NCBI RefSeq assembly: GCF_013391635.1
Contig: NZ_JACAWU010000002.1
Span: 496,001-560,000, forward strand
Length of the DNA: 64,000 bases
Direction: 5' to 3'
Source: Natronomonas gomsonensis
GTDB taxonomy: Archaea; Halobacteriota; Halobacteria; Halobacteriales; Haloarculaceae
Shown here in pieces: positions 42,387 to 51,455 of this stretch. Within the stretch, counting starts at the first letter, position 1. The number at the start of each line of letters is the position of its first letter. The position numbers were made by a program, and so were the translations under genes. Below the pieces are notes generated by a model, which made no database searches, was not told the origin of the DNA, and saw only the letters and a program-made list of their open reading frames with translations.

Positions 42387-43247
42387 ATGAGCGACTACGC
42401 GAACCCTGACGTACTTGTCTCGGCGGACTGGGTGGAGGACCACCTCGACGCCTTCCAGAGCGACGACCCCGACTATCGCATTCTCGAAGTCGACGTCGAC
42501 ACGGAAGTGTACGACGAGGAGGGCCACGTTCCCGGCGCCATCGGCCTCGACTGGGAGCGGGACCTCCGCGACCAGGTCCAGCGGGACCTGCTCTCGAAGG
42601 AGGACTTCGAGGCCCTGATGGAGCGACTCGGCATCACCGAGGACACCACCGTCGTCCTCTACGGTGACAACGCCAACTGGTTCGCCGCCTACACCTACTG
42701 GGAGTTCAAGTACTACGGCCACGACGACGTACGCCTGATGGACGGCGGCCGCGACTACTGGGTCGAAAACGACTACCCGCTCACCGACGAGGTGCCGGAG
42801 TACCCCTCGACGGAGTACGCCGCAAGCGGCCCCAAGGAGTCCATCCGCGCCTACCGAGAGGACGTCGAGAAGGCCATCGACAAGGGCCTGCCGCTCGTCG
42901 ACGTTCGCTCCCCCGAGGAGTACTCCGGTGAAATCCTCGCCCCGCCGGGACTGCAGGAGACCGCCCAGCGAGGCGGCCACGTTCCCGGTGCGGAGAACAT
43001 CTCGTGGGCCGACGTGACCAACGACGACGGCACGTTCAAGACCCGCGACGAACTCGAAGAGCTCTACGCCGAGTACGGCATCGACGGCGACGAGACGACC
43101 ATCGCCTACTGCCGTATCGCCGAGCGCTCGTCGGTCGCGTGGTTCGCGCTGCACGAACTGCTGGGTTACGAGGACACCTCCAACTACGACGGCTCGTGGA
43201 CGGAGTGGGGCAACCTCGTCGGCGCCGAAATCGAGACCGGCAACTGA
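42387..43247 (+). CDS. Tandem-rhodanese sulfurtransferase
   Basis: 286 residues. The inactive N-terminal rhodanese domain has LEVDVDTEVYDEEGHVPGAI, with YGDNANWFAA where the Cys loop would be. The C-terminal catalytic domain has LVDVRSPEEYSG and the loop AYCRIAERSSVAW, which matches the CRIGERSS type of thiosulfate sulfurtransferases. It transfers sulfane sulfur from thiosulfate or mercaptopyruvate to thiols or cyanide. It is divergent from the paralogue at 41349. Confidence 0.92.
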   Translation: MSDYANPDVLVSADWVEDHLDAFQSDDPDYRILEVDVDTEVYDEEGHVPGAIGLDWERDLRDQVQRDLLSKEDFEALMERLGITEDTTVVLYGDNANWFAAYTYWEFKYYGHDDVRLMDGGRDYWVENDYPLTDEVPEYPSTEYAASGPKESIRAYREDVEKAIDKGLPLVDVRSPEEYSGEILAPPGLQETAQRGGHVPGAENISWADVTNDDGTFKTRDELEELYAEYGIDGDETTIAYCRIAERSSVAWFALHELLGYEDTSNYDGSWTEWGNLVGAEIETGN

Positions 43248-43354
43248 GCAGACACCAGTTCTCGCATTTTTCACGGCCGATAGCGTCGCCGCCGTCGATA
43301 CCGACCCTTCCTCGGACCGCTGGTTACAAGCGCTCACCGACCCTACGCCGGTAC

Positions 43355-43978
43355 ATGACAGATTCGGAGTTCGTCGAGTCCGTTCGGGAGGCAAACAACA
43401 CCGCGCTCTCGCGACTCGGCTCCTCGAAGTCACTGTACGCCGACACGATGGGAGAGATGGATGTCGAGGAGGTGCTTCGGGCCGCCGCGACGGCCGAACA
43501 CCACGCCGCCGAGACGTACGAGACGTGGGCCGAGACGGCCGACGGCGACGTGGCCGACGCCTTCGCCGAGACGGCTGCCGAGGAACGCGACCACTACGAC
43601 ACCGTCGTCGGCGAACTCGACGGCCACGACCCCGGGGAGGTGTCCGCCATCCAGTCGTACCTCCGAGATCTCGACGACGACATCGAGCGTCTCGGTGGCT
43701 TCGTCGGCCGGACGCTGGCCGCCGAAAAATCCAAAGAGCAGATGACCGGGTTCTTCGTCGGCAAGGCCGACCCACAGACGGCGAGTCTGTTCCGCGGGAT
43801 GGGCGACGACCTCGACGCCCAACTCGAACGCGCAATCTCCCTCCTCGAAGCCCACTGCGACGACGAGGACTGCTGGGACCGCGCCGAAGAGGCAGCCTCC
43901 GAGGCGATTCAGCGAGCCTACGAGGAGTACACCGAGCGACTGGAGTCGATGGGCGTCAACCCCAAACCGGTCTGCTGA
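43355..43978 (+). CDS. Rubrerythrin-like ferritin-fold protein
   Basis: 207 residues from the ATG at 43355, all helical. LRAAATAEHHAAETYETWAE and FAETAAEERDHYDTVVGELD carry E(x)nExxH-type patterns expected of a diiron four-helix bundle. Two cysteines in HCDDEDCW near the C-terminus could bind metal, but there is no rubredoxin domain. It probably acts in peroxide or iron handling. Confidence 0.72.
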   Translation: MTDSEFVESVREANNTALSRLGSSKSLYADTMGEMDVEEVLRAAATAEHHAAETYETWAETADGDVADAFAETAAEERDHYDTVVGELDGHDPGEVSAIQSYLRDLDDDIERLGGFVGRTLAAEKSKEQMTGFFVGKADPQTASLFRGMGDDLDAQLERAISLLEAHCDDEDCWDRAEEAASEAIQRAYEEYTERLESMGVNPKPVC

Positions 43979-44105
43979 GAGCGACAGTGCGGTGCGTGAG
44001 GGGACCCCACTGTCCTCGCGCCGCCGTCACCCGGCATTCGGCCACTTTGCTTTTATACACACATCGAGTTTCCCCGCCAAATGCGTACACGGAGGTCGGT
44101 CATCG

Positions 44106-44687
44106 GTGGTCGTCGATAGGCTTCGCCGGAACCGTCGGAAGGGCACGAGCGGGAAGTACCTCGTCTCCACCGGCCTGTTCGTGTTGGCGGCCGGACTGTT
44201 CACCGAGACGCTCTCGTGGCGGTTCGGGGTCGCCGGCCTTCGGGTGTCGATACTCGAAACCGGGTTGCTGATTCTCGGGGCCGCCCTCGGACGATTGCTC
44301 GTTCGCGTGATACTCCGCAAACTCAAGCGAACCGTGCTGAAGGGGCTCGCTATCGGTGGTCTCTCGCTTGGCATCGGTCTGCCGGCGCTTCCGGCGGTCG
44401 CCTCCGTACCGTTCGCCGGCCGACTCGCCAAGCGACTGCCCTACCGTGGCATCGCCGAACGGCTACCGTGGTTCGGCGTGTCCCGATACGACCGCCTCGC
44501 CCGCGCGGTCGGCGGCAAGCGGGGCGTCGGGACGGGTGGCGTGAGTGGAACGCTGTTCGTCTACGGCGCGGAAGCGGGCAAACTCGGCGAGACGTATCTC
44601 GCCTTCGGACACCGGCTGGAACTGGCGACTATTTTCGCGCTGCTCGCAGTTCCGGGGGCGGCGATTTACGTCGTCCGGAACGTCTGA
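44106..44687 (+). CDS. Small polytopic membrane protein
   Basis: 193 residues from a GTG at 44106; the frame is open further upstream but reads as non-coding there. Helices at about residues 16-33, 40-60, 75-100 and 170-190, with a basic loop (LVRVILRKLKRTVLKG) and an RLAKRLPYRGIAERLPW amphipathic stretch. The family is unknown. A TATA-like ttttatacac lies about 55 bases upstream. Confidence 0.5.
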   Translation: MVVDRLRRNRRKGTSGKYLVSTGLFVLAAGLFTETLSWRFGVAGLRVSILETGLLILGAALGRLLVRVILRKLKRTVLKGLAIGGLSLGIGLPALPAVASVPFAGRLAKRLPYRGIAERLPWFGVSRYDRLARAVGGKRGVGTGGVSGTLFVYGAEAGKLGETYLAFGHRLELATIFALLAVPGAAIYVVRNV

Positions 44688-44759
44688 TGGCTCCGCATCG
44701 ACGCGGTATCGAGCGCCCACACCGGCACGCATATGTGAGCCACCGCGCAACGCAACGCC

Positions 44760-45599
44760 ATGGACGGAGCCGAACCCTCGACACGCGGCTGGTTCGAGGG
44801 GGTCGACCGAGAGGACACGGCGGCGACCGCCGAAGCTATCAGCAGCGGCTCCGCCGAGGAACCGGCGGAGTGGCCGACACACGCGGTGGAATCCGGCTTC
44901 GCGGCCGACGAGGACGACTATTACGACGCGCTCCACGAGGCGACGATGGCGGCGACGCGCGACGCCGTCACCGACGCGGAAACGGCCGGCGATCAACAGC
45001 TCATCCACGCCGTCCGTTCGATGGACGACTGTGAGCGCGTCGCCAACGAACTGGCCGAGCGTGTCGCCGAGTGGGCCGGAAGCAGACACGAGGATGCGGA
45101 GACGGGAGTCGAATACGCCCGAGAGTTAGCCGAGTCGGGCGACGAGGGCCCGCTCGTCTCGCTTTCGCAGCGAGTCCGTGACCTCGACGACGAGGCCGCG
45201 GACCTCCGGGCCCACGTCGAACGCACCGCTCCGGAGGTGGCGCCGAACCTCTCGGCGCTGGCCGGGCCCGTGTTGGCGGCCCGACTCATCGCACTCGCCG
45301 GCGGACTGAAGCAACTCGCCCGCAAACCCGCCGGGACGGTCCAGGTGCTGGGCGCCGAGGAGGCGCTGTTCGCACACCTCCGCGGACGGGCGCCATCGCC
45401 GAAACACGGCGTCATCTTCGTCCACGAGGCGGTTCAAGGGACGCACCCCGACAACCGGGGGTCGGCGGCGCGTGCGCTGGCGGGCAAACTCGCCATCGCC
45501 GCCCGCGTCGACCACTACTCCGGGGAGCGAAAGACGGAACTCGACGCCGACCTCGCCGAACGCATCGAGCGCATCCAGGCGCGTGATGTCGATGAGTGA
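44760..45599 (+). CDS. NOP5/Nop56-58 protein of box C/D RNP
   Basis: 279 residues. The Nop domain is visible in the C-terminal half: APNLSALAGPVLAARLIALA, KPAGTVQVLGAEEALFAHLR and KHGVIFVHEAVQGTHPDNRG. It scaffolds box C/D sRNPs that guide 2'-O-methylation of rRNA and tRNA. The C-terminal basic KKE tail of eukaryotic Nop5 is absent, as in other haloarchaea. It overlaps fibrillarin by eight bases, so the two are co-translated. Confidence 0.93.
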   Translation: MDGAEPSTRGWFEGVDREDTAATAEAISSGSAEEPAEWPTHAVESGFAADEDDYYDALHEATMAATRDAVTDAETAGDQQLIHAVRSMDDCERVANELAERVAEWAGSRHEDAETGVEYARELAESGDEGPLVSLSQRVRDLDDEAADLRAHVERTAPEVAPNLSALAGPVLAARLIALAGGLKQLARKPAGTVQVLGAEEALFAHLRGRAPSPKHGVIFVHEAVQGTHPDNRGSAARALAGKLAIAARVDHYSGERKTELDADLAERIERIQARDVDE

Positions 45600-46221
45600 C
45601 CTGCCGGCGGGCGTCGAGCGCCGCGCCTTCGACGGTCGCGAGTCGCTGGCCACGGAGGGCAAACCGGTGTACGGCGAGCCGACCGTCGACGGCTGGCGAA
45701 AGTGGGACGTTCGCCGCTCGAAACTCGGCGCGATGCTGGAGAAGGGGATGGACACGAACCTCGCCGGCGGCGAGACGGTGCTGTATCTCGGCGCCGCGGC
45801 GGGGACGACAGTCAGCCACGTCGCCGACTTCTCGGGGCCGACGTACGCCGTCGAGTTCGCGGCGCGGCCGGCGAGGGATCTCCTCGATGCCGCCGAACCG
45901 CGGAGCAACCTCTTCCCGCTGTTGAAAGACGCCCGCAAGCCGGAGACGTACGCCCACGTCGTCGAACCGGTCGACGTCCTGATTCAGGACGTGGCAACGC
46001 GCGGGCAGGCGAAGGTGGCGCTCGCGAATCGGCGGTTCCTCGACGACGACGGCCGACTCCTGTTGGCCGTTAAGGCACGAAGCGAGGACGTGGCTCGGGA
46101 CCCCGATGCGGTGTTCGAGGAGGTCCTGACGACACTCCGTGAGGGCTACGAGGTACTGGAGACGCGGTCGCTGGAGCCGTTCCACGACGACCACCTCGCG
46201 GTCGTCGCCCGGCCGGAGTAA
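45592..46221 (+). CDS. flpA: Fibrillarin-like rRNA/tRNA 2'-O-methyltransferase
   Basis: 209 residues (ATG at 45592; 45586 possible). Fibrillarin motifs: GEPTVDGWRKWDVRRSKLGA, the SAM site VLYLGAAAGTTVSHVADF, VYAVEFAARPARDLL-type motif II (here TYAVEFAARPARDLLDAA) and VDVLIQDVATRGQAKVALAN. It is the catalytic subunit of the C/D RNP, with NOP5 upstream. Confidence 0.95.
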   Translation: MSDLPAGVERRAFDGRESLATEGKPVYGEPTVDGWRKWDVRRSKLGAMLEKGMDTNLAGGETVLYLGAAAGTTVSHVADFSGPTYAVEFAARPARDLLDAAEPRSNLFPLLKDARKPETYAHVVEPVDVLIQDVATRGQAKVALANRRFLDDDGRLLLAVKARSEDVARDPDAVFEEVLTTLREGYEVLETRSLEPFHDDHLAVVARPE

Positions 46222-46272
46222 CGATAGCCGTCGGGCGCAATCACTATGCGCCCGGTGACTGTTCGTCCGATA

Positions 46273-46710
46273 ATGAGTCATCGAACTTTCGAGGGGTTGA
46301 CCGTCGGCGAGACCATCGACTGCGGGACGCGGTCGGTGACGCGCGAGGAAATCGTCGCCTTCGCCGAGGAGTACGACCCGCTCGGCATCCACACCGACGA
46401 GGCGGCCGCCGCGGAATCGCCGTTCGGCGACATCATCGCCAGCGGCATCCACACCTTCGCGCTGACCCAGCGGCCGGTTGTCGAGCACTTCTACGGCGAT
46501 TCGGACCTCGTCGCCGCCGGTCACATCGAGGAGATGCGGCTGCCGGCGCCGCTTCGGCCCGGTGACACGATGTCCGTCACGCTCGAAATCGCGGACAAAC
46601 GGCACTCGAAGCGCAACGAACAACGCGGCATCGTCACGACCAACCGGGAGGCGACCGTCGACGGCGAGGTGGTGTTCTCGCTCGTAAATCGGACGATTTG
46701 GACGCGATAG
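46273..46710 (+). CDS. MaoC-like acyl dehydratase
   Basis: 145 residues from the ATG at 46273. The hydratase 2 pattern is clear: EIVAFAEEYDPLGIHTDEAA with the catalytic Asp and His, FGDIIASGIHTFALTQR, and LPAPLRPGDTMSVTLEI. It probably hydrates enoyl-CoA or related thioesters. It is 51 bases after fibrillarin but functionally unrelated to it. Confidence 0.88.
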   Translation: MSHRTFEGLTVGETIDCGTRSVTREEIVAFAEEYDPLGIHTDEAAAAESPFGDIIASGIHTFALTQRPVVEHFYGDSDLVAAGHIEEMRLPAPLRPGDTMSVTLEIADKRHSKRNEQRGIVTTNREATVDGEVVFSLVNRTIWTR

Positions 46711-46772
46711 CTCCGTCGATTCGGCGACGGGGGCGGAGACGGCTGTGCGGTCCGGCCACAGCAGGTCAAATG

Positions 46773-46780
46773 GTATTTAA
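46773..46780 (+). promoter_or_regulatory. TATA-like element upstream of glutamate-cysteine ligase
   Basis: tatttaat in a G/C-rich context, about 25-30 bases upstream of the ATG at 46805. The distance matches a leaderless or near-leaderless haloarchaeal transcript. Confidence 0.5.
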
Positions 46781-46804
46781 TCCGCCCCGGCCAAGGTGTC
46801 GTCG

Positions 46805-47881
46805 ATGGAACTGGGCTCGCGGGATGCCTTCGACCGGATGGGAACGCTCGGCATCGAAGAGGAGTTCTTCGTCGTCGACGAGACCGGGCGCCCCACCGCC
46901 GGCACGGACGAACTCGTCTACGAGTCCGACCCACCGGAGATACTGGACGGGCGACTCGACCACGAACTGTTCAAGTGCGTCATCGAGACCCAGACGCCGA
47001 CCATCGGGTCGCTGCCGGCCGCCCGTGACGCCCTCGCCGAGGTTCGGACGGCGCTGGTCGACCACGCCGACGCCGAGGGGTTCGGCATCGCGGCGGCCGG
47101 CCTCCACCCGGCGGCGAAGTGGCGCGAACTCGAACACGCCGAGAAACCACGGTATCGCGCACAACTCGACCGGATTCAGTACCCACAGCACCGGAACACG
47201 ACGGCCGGACTGCACGTCCACGTCGGCGTCGACGACGCCGACAAAGCTGTCTGGATCGCAAACGAGATGCGCTGGTATCTCCCGATTATGCTCGCGCTAT
47301 CTGCGAATTCGCCGTTCTGGAACGGGTTCGACACTGGGTTGTCCTCCGCCCGTGCGAAGATTTTCGAGGGGCTCCCCAACACCGGCATGCCGACCACCTT
47401 CGAGGACTTCGAGGCGTTCCAGTCCTTCGAGCGGATGATGGTCGAAAACGGGTCGATAAACGACCGCGGCGAGTTGTGGTACGACGTGCGCCCACACTCA
47501 GAACACGGCACCGTCGAGGTACGGACGCCGGACGGCCAGGCCGACCCCGAGCGGGTGTTGGCGTTCGTCGAGTACACGAAAGCGCTCGTCGAGGACCTCG
47601 CCGCTCGTTACGAGGACGGCGAAAACGGCTACCATCACCGCCGAGAACCACTCGACGAGAACAAGTGGCGGGCGATGCGCCACGGCCACGACACCGAACT
47701 GCTCTCGAAGGACTTCTCGGAGGCCATCCCACTTGGCGAACTGGTCGACCGCGAGTGCAGTCGACTCGGGGTGGATGGCATCCGCGAGATGTACGACACC
47801 GAAAGCGGCGCCGAGCGTCAGCGACGACTCCACGACAGCGAGGGTCTCGATGCGGTGTGCGAGAACCTGCTTCTCGAATGA
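46805..47881 (+). CDS. gshA: Glutamate-cysteine ligase, GCS2 type
   Basis: 358 residues from the ATG at 46805 (a GTG at 46796 is possible). [19 protein letters not shown] starts the GCS2 fold. [17 protein letters not shown] metal/substrate residues appear as [15 protein letters not shown], and [20 protein letters not shown] is the conserved Arg/Glu stretch. Haloarchaea use gamma-glutamylcysteine as their main thiol, made by this enzyme without glutathione synthetase. Confidence 0.92.
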   Translation: MELGSRDAFDRMGTLGIEEEFFVVDETGRPTAGTDELVYESDPPEILDGRLDHELFKCVIETQTPTIGSLPAARDALAEVRTALVDHADAEGFGIAAAGLHPAAKWRELEHAEKPRYRAQLDRIQYPQHRNTTAGLHVHVGVDDADKAVWIANEMRWYLPIMLALSANSPFWNGFDTGLSSARAKIFEGLPNTGMPTTFEDFEAFQSFERMMVENGSINDRGELWYDVRPHSEHGTVEVRTPDGQADPERVLAFVEYTKALVEDLAARYEDGENGYHHRREPLDENKWRAMRHGHDTELLSKDFSEAIPLGELVDRECSRLGVDGIREMYDTESGAERQRRLHDSEGLDAVCENLLLE

Positions 47882-47894
47882 CGTTCGGCACTGG

Positions 47895-47903
47895 ATTTAT
47901 ATA
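47895..47903 (+). promoter_or_regulatory. TATA box upstream of the HTH regulator
   Basis: tttatatac, about 35-42 bases before the ATG at 47937, in otherwise G/C-rich sequence. It is a strong match in composition and distance to a haloarchaeal core promoter. Confidence 0.6.
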
Positions 47904-47936
47904 CGGGTATTCCTTGTGTCCTATTGATTACGACGC

Positions 47937-48491
47937 ATGTCTACTGACGACAGCTCCGAGGAGGGGGAATCCGAGATGGGGGAGACCGACGACGGCGTTC
48001 GCGAGAAACTCGAACAGGAGGCCGAGCGGGCCGCCGAACAGTTCGACGAGGGCATCGTCGACCTGCTGGCGTGGGTACTCGACACCGAAACCCGAGCTCG
48101 AATCTACGTCTACCTCCGACAGAACCCGGGCAGTACGAGCGAGGAGGTCGCCGAGGGAACCGGTCTGTATCCGAGCACCGTCCGGGAAGCACTCGCCGCG
48201 CTTCACGAGGAGGAGAAACTCGACCGCAGCAAGCGGGAATCCAGCGGCGCGGGCAACAACCCCTACGAGTACACGGCGATGGCGCCGAGTGACCTCGTCG
48301 GCACTATCGTTGATGACCTCCAGGAGGAATTGAACACCGTGTTCAACCTCGATTCACACCTCGGCATCGGCAACCGAGAGAGCGTCGACCCCGTCGACAT
48401 CACCGTCGAAGACGGCAGCGACGAGTCCGAAGACCCCGAGTCGACGGACGGGACCGACGACAGCGACGACAGCGACGACAACGACGACTGA
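47937..48491 (+). CDS. Winged-helix transcriptional regulator
   Basis: 184 residues. An acidic, coiled N-terminus (residues 1-45) precedes a winged helix: VDLLAWVLDTETRARIYVYL, TSEEVAEGTGLYPSTVREAL and ALHEEEKLDRSKRE. The ESSGAGNNPYEYTAM wing follows, and the C-terminus is a long D/S repeat of about 40 residues. It is a TrmB/ArsR-like regulator with unknown ligand and targets. Confidence 0.78.
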   Translation: MSTDDSSEEGESEMGETDDGVREKLEQEAERAAEQFDEGIVDLLAWVLDTETRARIYVYLRQNPGSTSEEVAEGTGLYPSTVREALAALHEEEKLDRSKRESSGAGNNPYEYTAMAPSDLVGTIVDDLQEELNTVFNLDSHLGIGNRESVDPVDITVEDGSDESEDPESTDGTDDSDDSDDNDD

Positions 48492-48545
48492 CCGACCCAT
48501 TTTCGCATCGAAGCCACTAAACCCGGCCCCTGCGTTGCCGTCGCC

Positions 48546-49037
48546 ATGAACGTCGTTTTGGGTGGGACATTCGACCCGATTCACGACGGCCACCGGGCGC
48601 TGTTCGAGCGGGCGTTCGAACTCGGTGACGTGACCGTCGGCCTCACCAGCGACGAGCTCGCACCGCGGACGCGCAGCGTCGACCGCTACGTCCGCTCCTT
48701 CGATGAGCGTCGCGCGGACCTCGAAGCCGAACTGTCGGCCTTCGCCGAGGAGTACGGCCGCGAGTTCGACATCCGCACGCTCGAAGAGCCGACCGGGGTC
48801 GCGACCGAACCCGGCTTCGACGTACTCATCGTCTCTCCGGAGACCGAAGACGGCGGTCACGCCGTCAACGAGGTCCGGCGCGAGAAAGGGCTCGACGAAC
48901 TCGAGATCGAGGTCGTCAACCACGTCTACGCCGAGGACGGGGAGGTCATCTCCTCGACGCGAGTCGTCTCCGGCGAAATCGACGAACACGGCAATCTCAC
49001 GCCGGAATCCGACGGTCGCCCAGCCGAGCGGGGGTAA
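48546..49037 (+). CDS. coaD: Phosphopantetheine adenylyltransferase, archaeal type
   Basis: 163 residues. MNVVLGGTFDPIHDGHRALF has the nucleotidyltransferase GTFDxxHxGH motif, and EVISSTRVVSGEIDEHG the C-terminal ISSTRI-like motif. It joins AMP to 4'-phosphopantetheine in CoA synthesis. The length fits archaeal PPAT. It converges with the TFB-like gene at 49041. Confidence 0.93.
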   Translation: MNVVLGGTFDPIHDGHRALFERAFELGDVTVGLTSDELAPRTRSVDRYVRSFDERRADLEAELSAFAEEYGREFDIRTLEEPTGVATEPGFDVLIVSPETEDGGHAVNEVRREKGLDELEIEVVNHVYAEDGEVISSTRVVSGEIDEHGNLTPESDGRPAERG

Positions 49038-49040
49038 CAC

Positions 49041-49349
49041 CTACCACTTCGGCGGTTCCAGCCCCGCCTCGGCCATCAACTCCTTCCAGCGTTTCTGGAC
49101 GGTCAACCGCGAGACGCCGGCGGCGTCGGCAACGTCTGACTGGGAGCGACGCTCACCTGCGATGAGCGCGCCAGCATACAGACTCGCCGCCACGGTCGCC
49201 CGCTTCGAGCGGTCGGCCTCCGGAACCGTCGACAGAAAGAGGTCCGTCGCACGCGAGCGGGCCGCCGCGCCGAGGTCCAGCCGTTCGGCGGCGTCGTCGA
49301 TGGCGGCCAGCCACTCCTCGTTTTCGACGTGGTCTCGCGCCCGGTACAT
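49041..49349 (-). CDS. TFB-like cyclin-fold/HTH protein
   Basis: 102 residues from the ATG at 49349. The composition and motifs (RATDLFLSTVPEADRSKRATVAASLYAGAL, SQSDVADAAGVSRLTVQKRW) match the C-terminal cyclin repeat of transcription factor B, including its HTH. The zinc ribbon and first repeat are missing, so it is not a full initiation factor. Short TFB-like proteins of this kind occur across haloarchaea as putative regulators. Confidence 0.8.
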   Translation of the reverse strand: MYRARDHVENEEWLAAIDDAAERLDLGAAARSRATDLFLSTVPEADRSKRATVAASLYAGALIAGERRSQSDVADAAGVSRLTVQKRWKELMAEAGLEPPKW

Positions 49350-49402
49350 GTGAACCGTTCCGGCACGCAGGCATATAAACAGTCGGCGCCCCAAACGGAG
49401 GC

Positions 49403-49912
49403 ATGCGTCTGGAGGACATCTACGTCACGGAGGCCGGGGGCGAGCCGATGCAGTCTCGACAGCGCATCGATGCCGTCGCGGGGGGATTGGACGGCGACCG
49501 CTACTGCACCGGCCGCGGCCACTACTCGCCGTTCGACGTCTGTGAGGTGACGTTCGTACAGGCGGAGGCGCTCGAAGAAATCGAACGGACGACGGGTATC
49601 GACCTCTCGGAGGGCCAACACCGCCGCAATCTCGTCGTCCGGGGTGGCGACGTCCACGACCTCTTGAACAGCCGCTTTCGACTCGGGGAGGCAACCTTCG
49701 AGGGGACGCGCCCGCGCCCGCCGTGTCGCTACATCGAACAGTTGAACGACGAGGATGGCCTGATGCGCGCACTCGGTGAGGGCCGCGGTGGCATCTGTGC
49801 GCGGGTCGACGAGCCCGGCGAAATCGCCGTCGGCGACGAAATCGGCGGTATCGAGGAGATGGGTAACTTCGAGGGGATGGTTGCGAGCATCCGGGACCGC
49901 GTCGGGCGGTAG
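49403..49912 (+). CDS. MOSC-domain protein
   Basis: 169 residues. The MOSC core: GGLDGDRYCTGRGHYSP near residue 27, then FVQAEALEEIERTTGIDLSE, QHRRNLVVRGGDVHDLLNSR, and RPRPPCRYIEQL with the conserved Cys that binds Mo or sulfur, as in the molybdenum cofactor sulfurase C-terminus. The molecular partner is unknown. It is divergent from the TFB-like gene. Confidence 0.88.
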   Translation: MRLEDIYVTEAGGEPMQSRQRIDAVAGGLDGDRYCTGRGHYSPFDVCEVTFVQAEALEEIERTTGIDLSEGQHRRNLVVRGGDVHDLLNSRFRLGEATFEGTRPRPPCRYIEQLNDEDGLMRALGEGRGGICARVDEPGEIAVGDEIGGIEEMGNFEGMVASIRDRVGR

Positions 49913-49951
49913 CGACAGGTATTTTTGGGCGACGGCGGTACGGAAGCGTGC

Positions 49952-50036
49952 GCGCGGGTTGCCGAGCTAGGCCAAAGGCGCAGCGCTTAGGACGCTGTCC
50001 CGTAGGGGTCCGCCGGTTCAAATCCGGTCCCGCGCA
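49952..50036 (+). tRNA. tRNA-Leu (anticodon UAG)
   Basis: 85 bases. The acceptor stem gcgcggg pairs with cccgcgc; there is a long leucine-type variable arm (tcccgtagggg); the anticodon arm cagcg-cttagga-cgctg gives anticodon TAG; the T arm has gccgg-ttcaaat-ccggt. A decayed copy of its 3' half sits at 51380-51455, making this a probable integration site. Confidence 0.95.
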
Positions 50037-50195
50037 CTACCAGTTTGCTCGCGTCTTGTGGTTTCGTTCTCCCACACGGATATGTTTTCAAAATGATATG
50101 GGCGCAGTAACATTCAGATCGAGTTTGGGAGAACCACCATATGCTCGTTCGGAACCGAATCGATCGAGGTAGTAGTGATTCGTCGGAGAACAGCG

Positions 50196-51308
50196 CTAGT
50201 TCGATCTGCGATTTCTGAGCCACGGTTCTCCGGGGAAGTGGCTCCCACCGATCTCGATTAATCGGAGCCTGTGAGCAAGCAGGTAGACTGCGAGTGCGCC
50301 GAGGAGGGTCGCAGGTGTCAAGACGAGATGCCAGACGATCTTTGAATCGATTGTATGACCCATCGACTCCAGAGTCTCACGGAAGGCGCGCAGAATTGCG
50401 AACACGGTCGGATGGGTGACGTAGATCCCCACCGCGTAGGTCCCCCACTCGGGGAGCGGTGTATCGGCGAAAAGCGTCGGTCGTGAGAGGATAAACAGGA
50501 ATAGCGAAGCGCTCAGTAGCGCCGTGGAAATCCCGTAACTCGGAGCGTAGACGTAGGACCCGAACAGTTCACCCCGAAGGGGATAGCCGAGGGCATAGAA
50601 CTCGACGAATTGCAACACGGCGAACAGTACAACGAGACCGAAGAGGGATCGGCTTTTTTCCTTGGATGGCTCCCAAGCCCGTGTGTAAATCGTGTACCCC
50701 AAACTGGTGTAGAAGAAACCGAAGAAGATGGCGTCTCGAATCTCGAACGGAACGTCGACGAACATCGTGTAGGTCGATCCGAGGAGTCCCACGAGGTGGA
50801 AGCACACCGCAACTGGCAGCACGTAACTCGGCTTTCCGATCGCAGTGACGAGGTGAACGAAGAGGAGCGAGAAGAGCAGAGCGGGAAGGAACCAGAGGAT
50901 TTCGGAAACCGATGTGCCGTAGTATACTAATTCGACCGGATCGAGGAACTCGATAACGCTACTGGTAGCAGTCGCGTGAGGTGACCGACCGGAAAGCTCC
51001 GCTTCGGCCAGTTTCCCACCTAAGAACGTCGGAACGACGAGTACGAGCCCGAAGAGGTAGAGGGATACGAGTTTGAAGGCTCGCTTAGTGAGGTACGTGG
51101 CAGAATCCCGGTTGGACGTCTTGAGCGCAAAGAAGTATCCCGACGTGATGAAAAAGAAGGGGACGGCGAACCGCGAGATCGTTTTTGTTCCGAAGTTTAT
51201 CACATTCCCGTACGTGTTGATCCCCTGAAACGGATCGGTGTGTATCAGTACGACGAATACGATCGCGATGATTCGCATCGCATCGATACTGGGGATACGA
51301 CCGGACAC
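50196..51308 (-). CDS. Acyltransferase-3 family membrane protein
   Basis: 370 residues with about ten transmembrane helices. RIPSIDAMRIIAIVFVVLIH is the acyltransferase-3 start with the conserved His, followed by SRFAVPFFFITSGYFFALK and LWFLPALLFSLLFVHL. Family members (OafA/ExoZ) acetylate surface polysaccharides. Codon use is A/T-richer than in neighbours. Its position inside a tRNA-flanked insertion suggests a horizontally acquired cell-surface modification gene. Confidence 0.88.
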   Translation of the reverse strand: MSGRIPSIDAMRIIAIVFVVLIHTDPFQGINTYGNVINFGTKTISRFAVPFFFITSGYFFALKTSNRDSATYLTKRAFKLVSLYLFGLVLVVPTFLGGKLAEAELSGRSPHATATSSVIEFLDPVELVYYGTSVSEILWFLPALLFSLLFVHLVTAIGKPSYVLPVAVCFHLVGLLGSTYTMFVDVPFEIRDAIFFGFFYTSLGYTIYTRAWEPSKEKSRSLFGLVVLFAVLQFVEFYALGYPLRGELFGSYVYAPSYGISTALLSASLFLFILSRPTLFADTPLPEWGTYAVGIYVTHPTVFAILRAFRETLESMGHTIDSKIVWHLVLTPATLLGALAVYLLAHRLRLIEIGGSHFPGEPWLRNRRSN

Positions 51309-51379
51309 TCTCGGGTGGTAGGGAGAAGCCGATAATGACTGTTTGCATTACACTCCCGCCGAATCGAACGTGCGAGGCG

Positions 51380-51455
51380 CACTCGATTTGGACGCTGTCC
51401 CGTAGGCGTCTGCCGGTTCGAATCCGCGGTCATTAGCACTCTGGTTGGGTCGCGT
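51380..51455 (+). repeat. Degenerate copy of the tRNA-Leu 3' half
   Basis: Includes gacgctgtcccgtagg, identical to the tRNA's anticodon-stem/variable-arm region, then ctgccggttcgaatcc, close to the T arm, but the 3' acceptor strand is lost and the T stem is mismatched. It cannot fold as a tRNA. It is best read as the displaced original 3' end (attR-like). Confidence 0.75.

Larger units (their letters stand above)
50037..51455. mobile_element. Small insertion at tRNA-Leu carrying an acyltransferase
   Basis: Bounded on the left by the tRNA-Leu 3' end and on the right by a degenerate repeat of the same tRNA 3' half plus about 20 flanking bases (gcactctggt...gcgtcttc against gcactaccag...gcgtcttg). 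The interval is A/T-richer than its flanks and holds a single gene. No integrase is left. Confidence 0.65.

Noticed and set aside
51380..51455. A second functional tRNA
   Set aside because: The 5' half is missing, the T stem is mismatched and the 3' acceptor strand is lost. It is kept only as a degenerate repeat.
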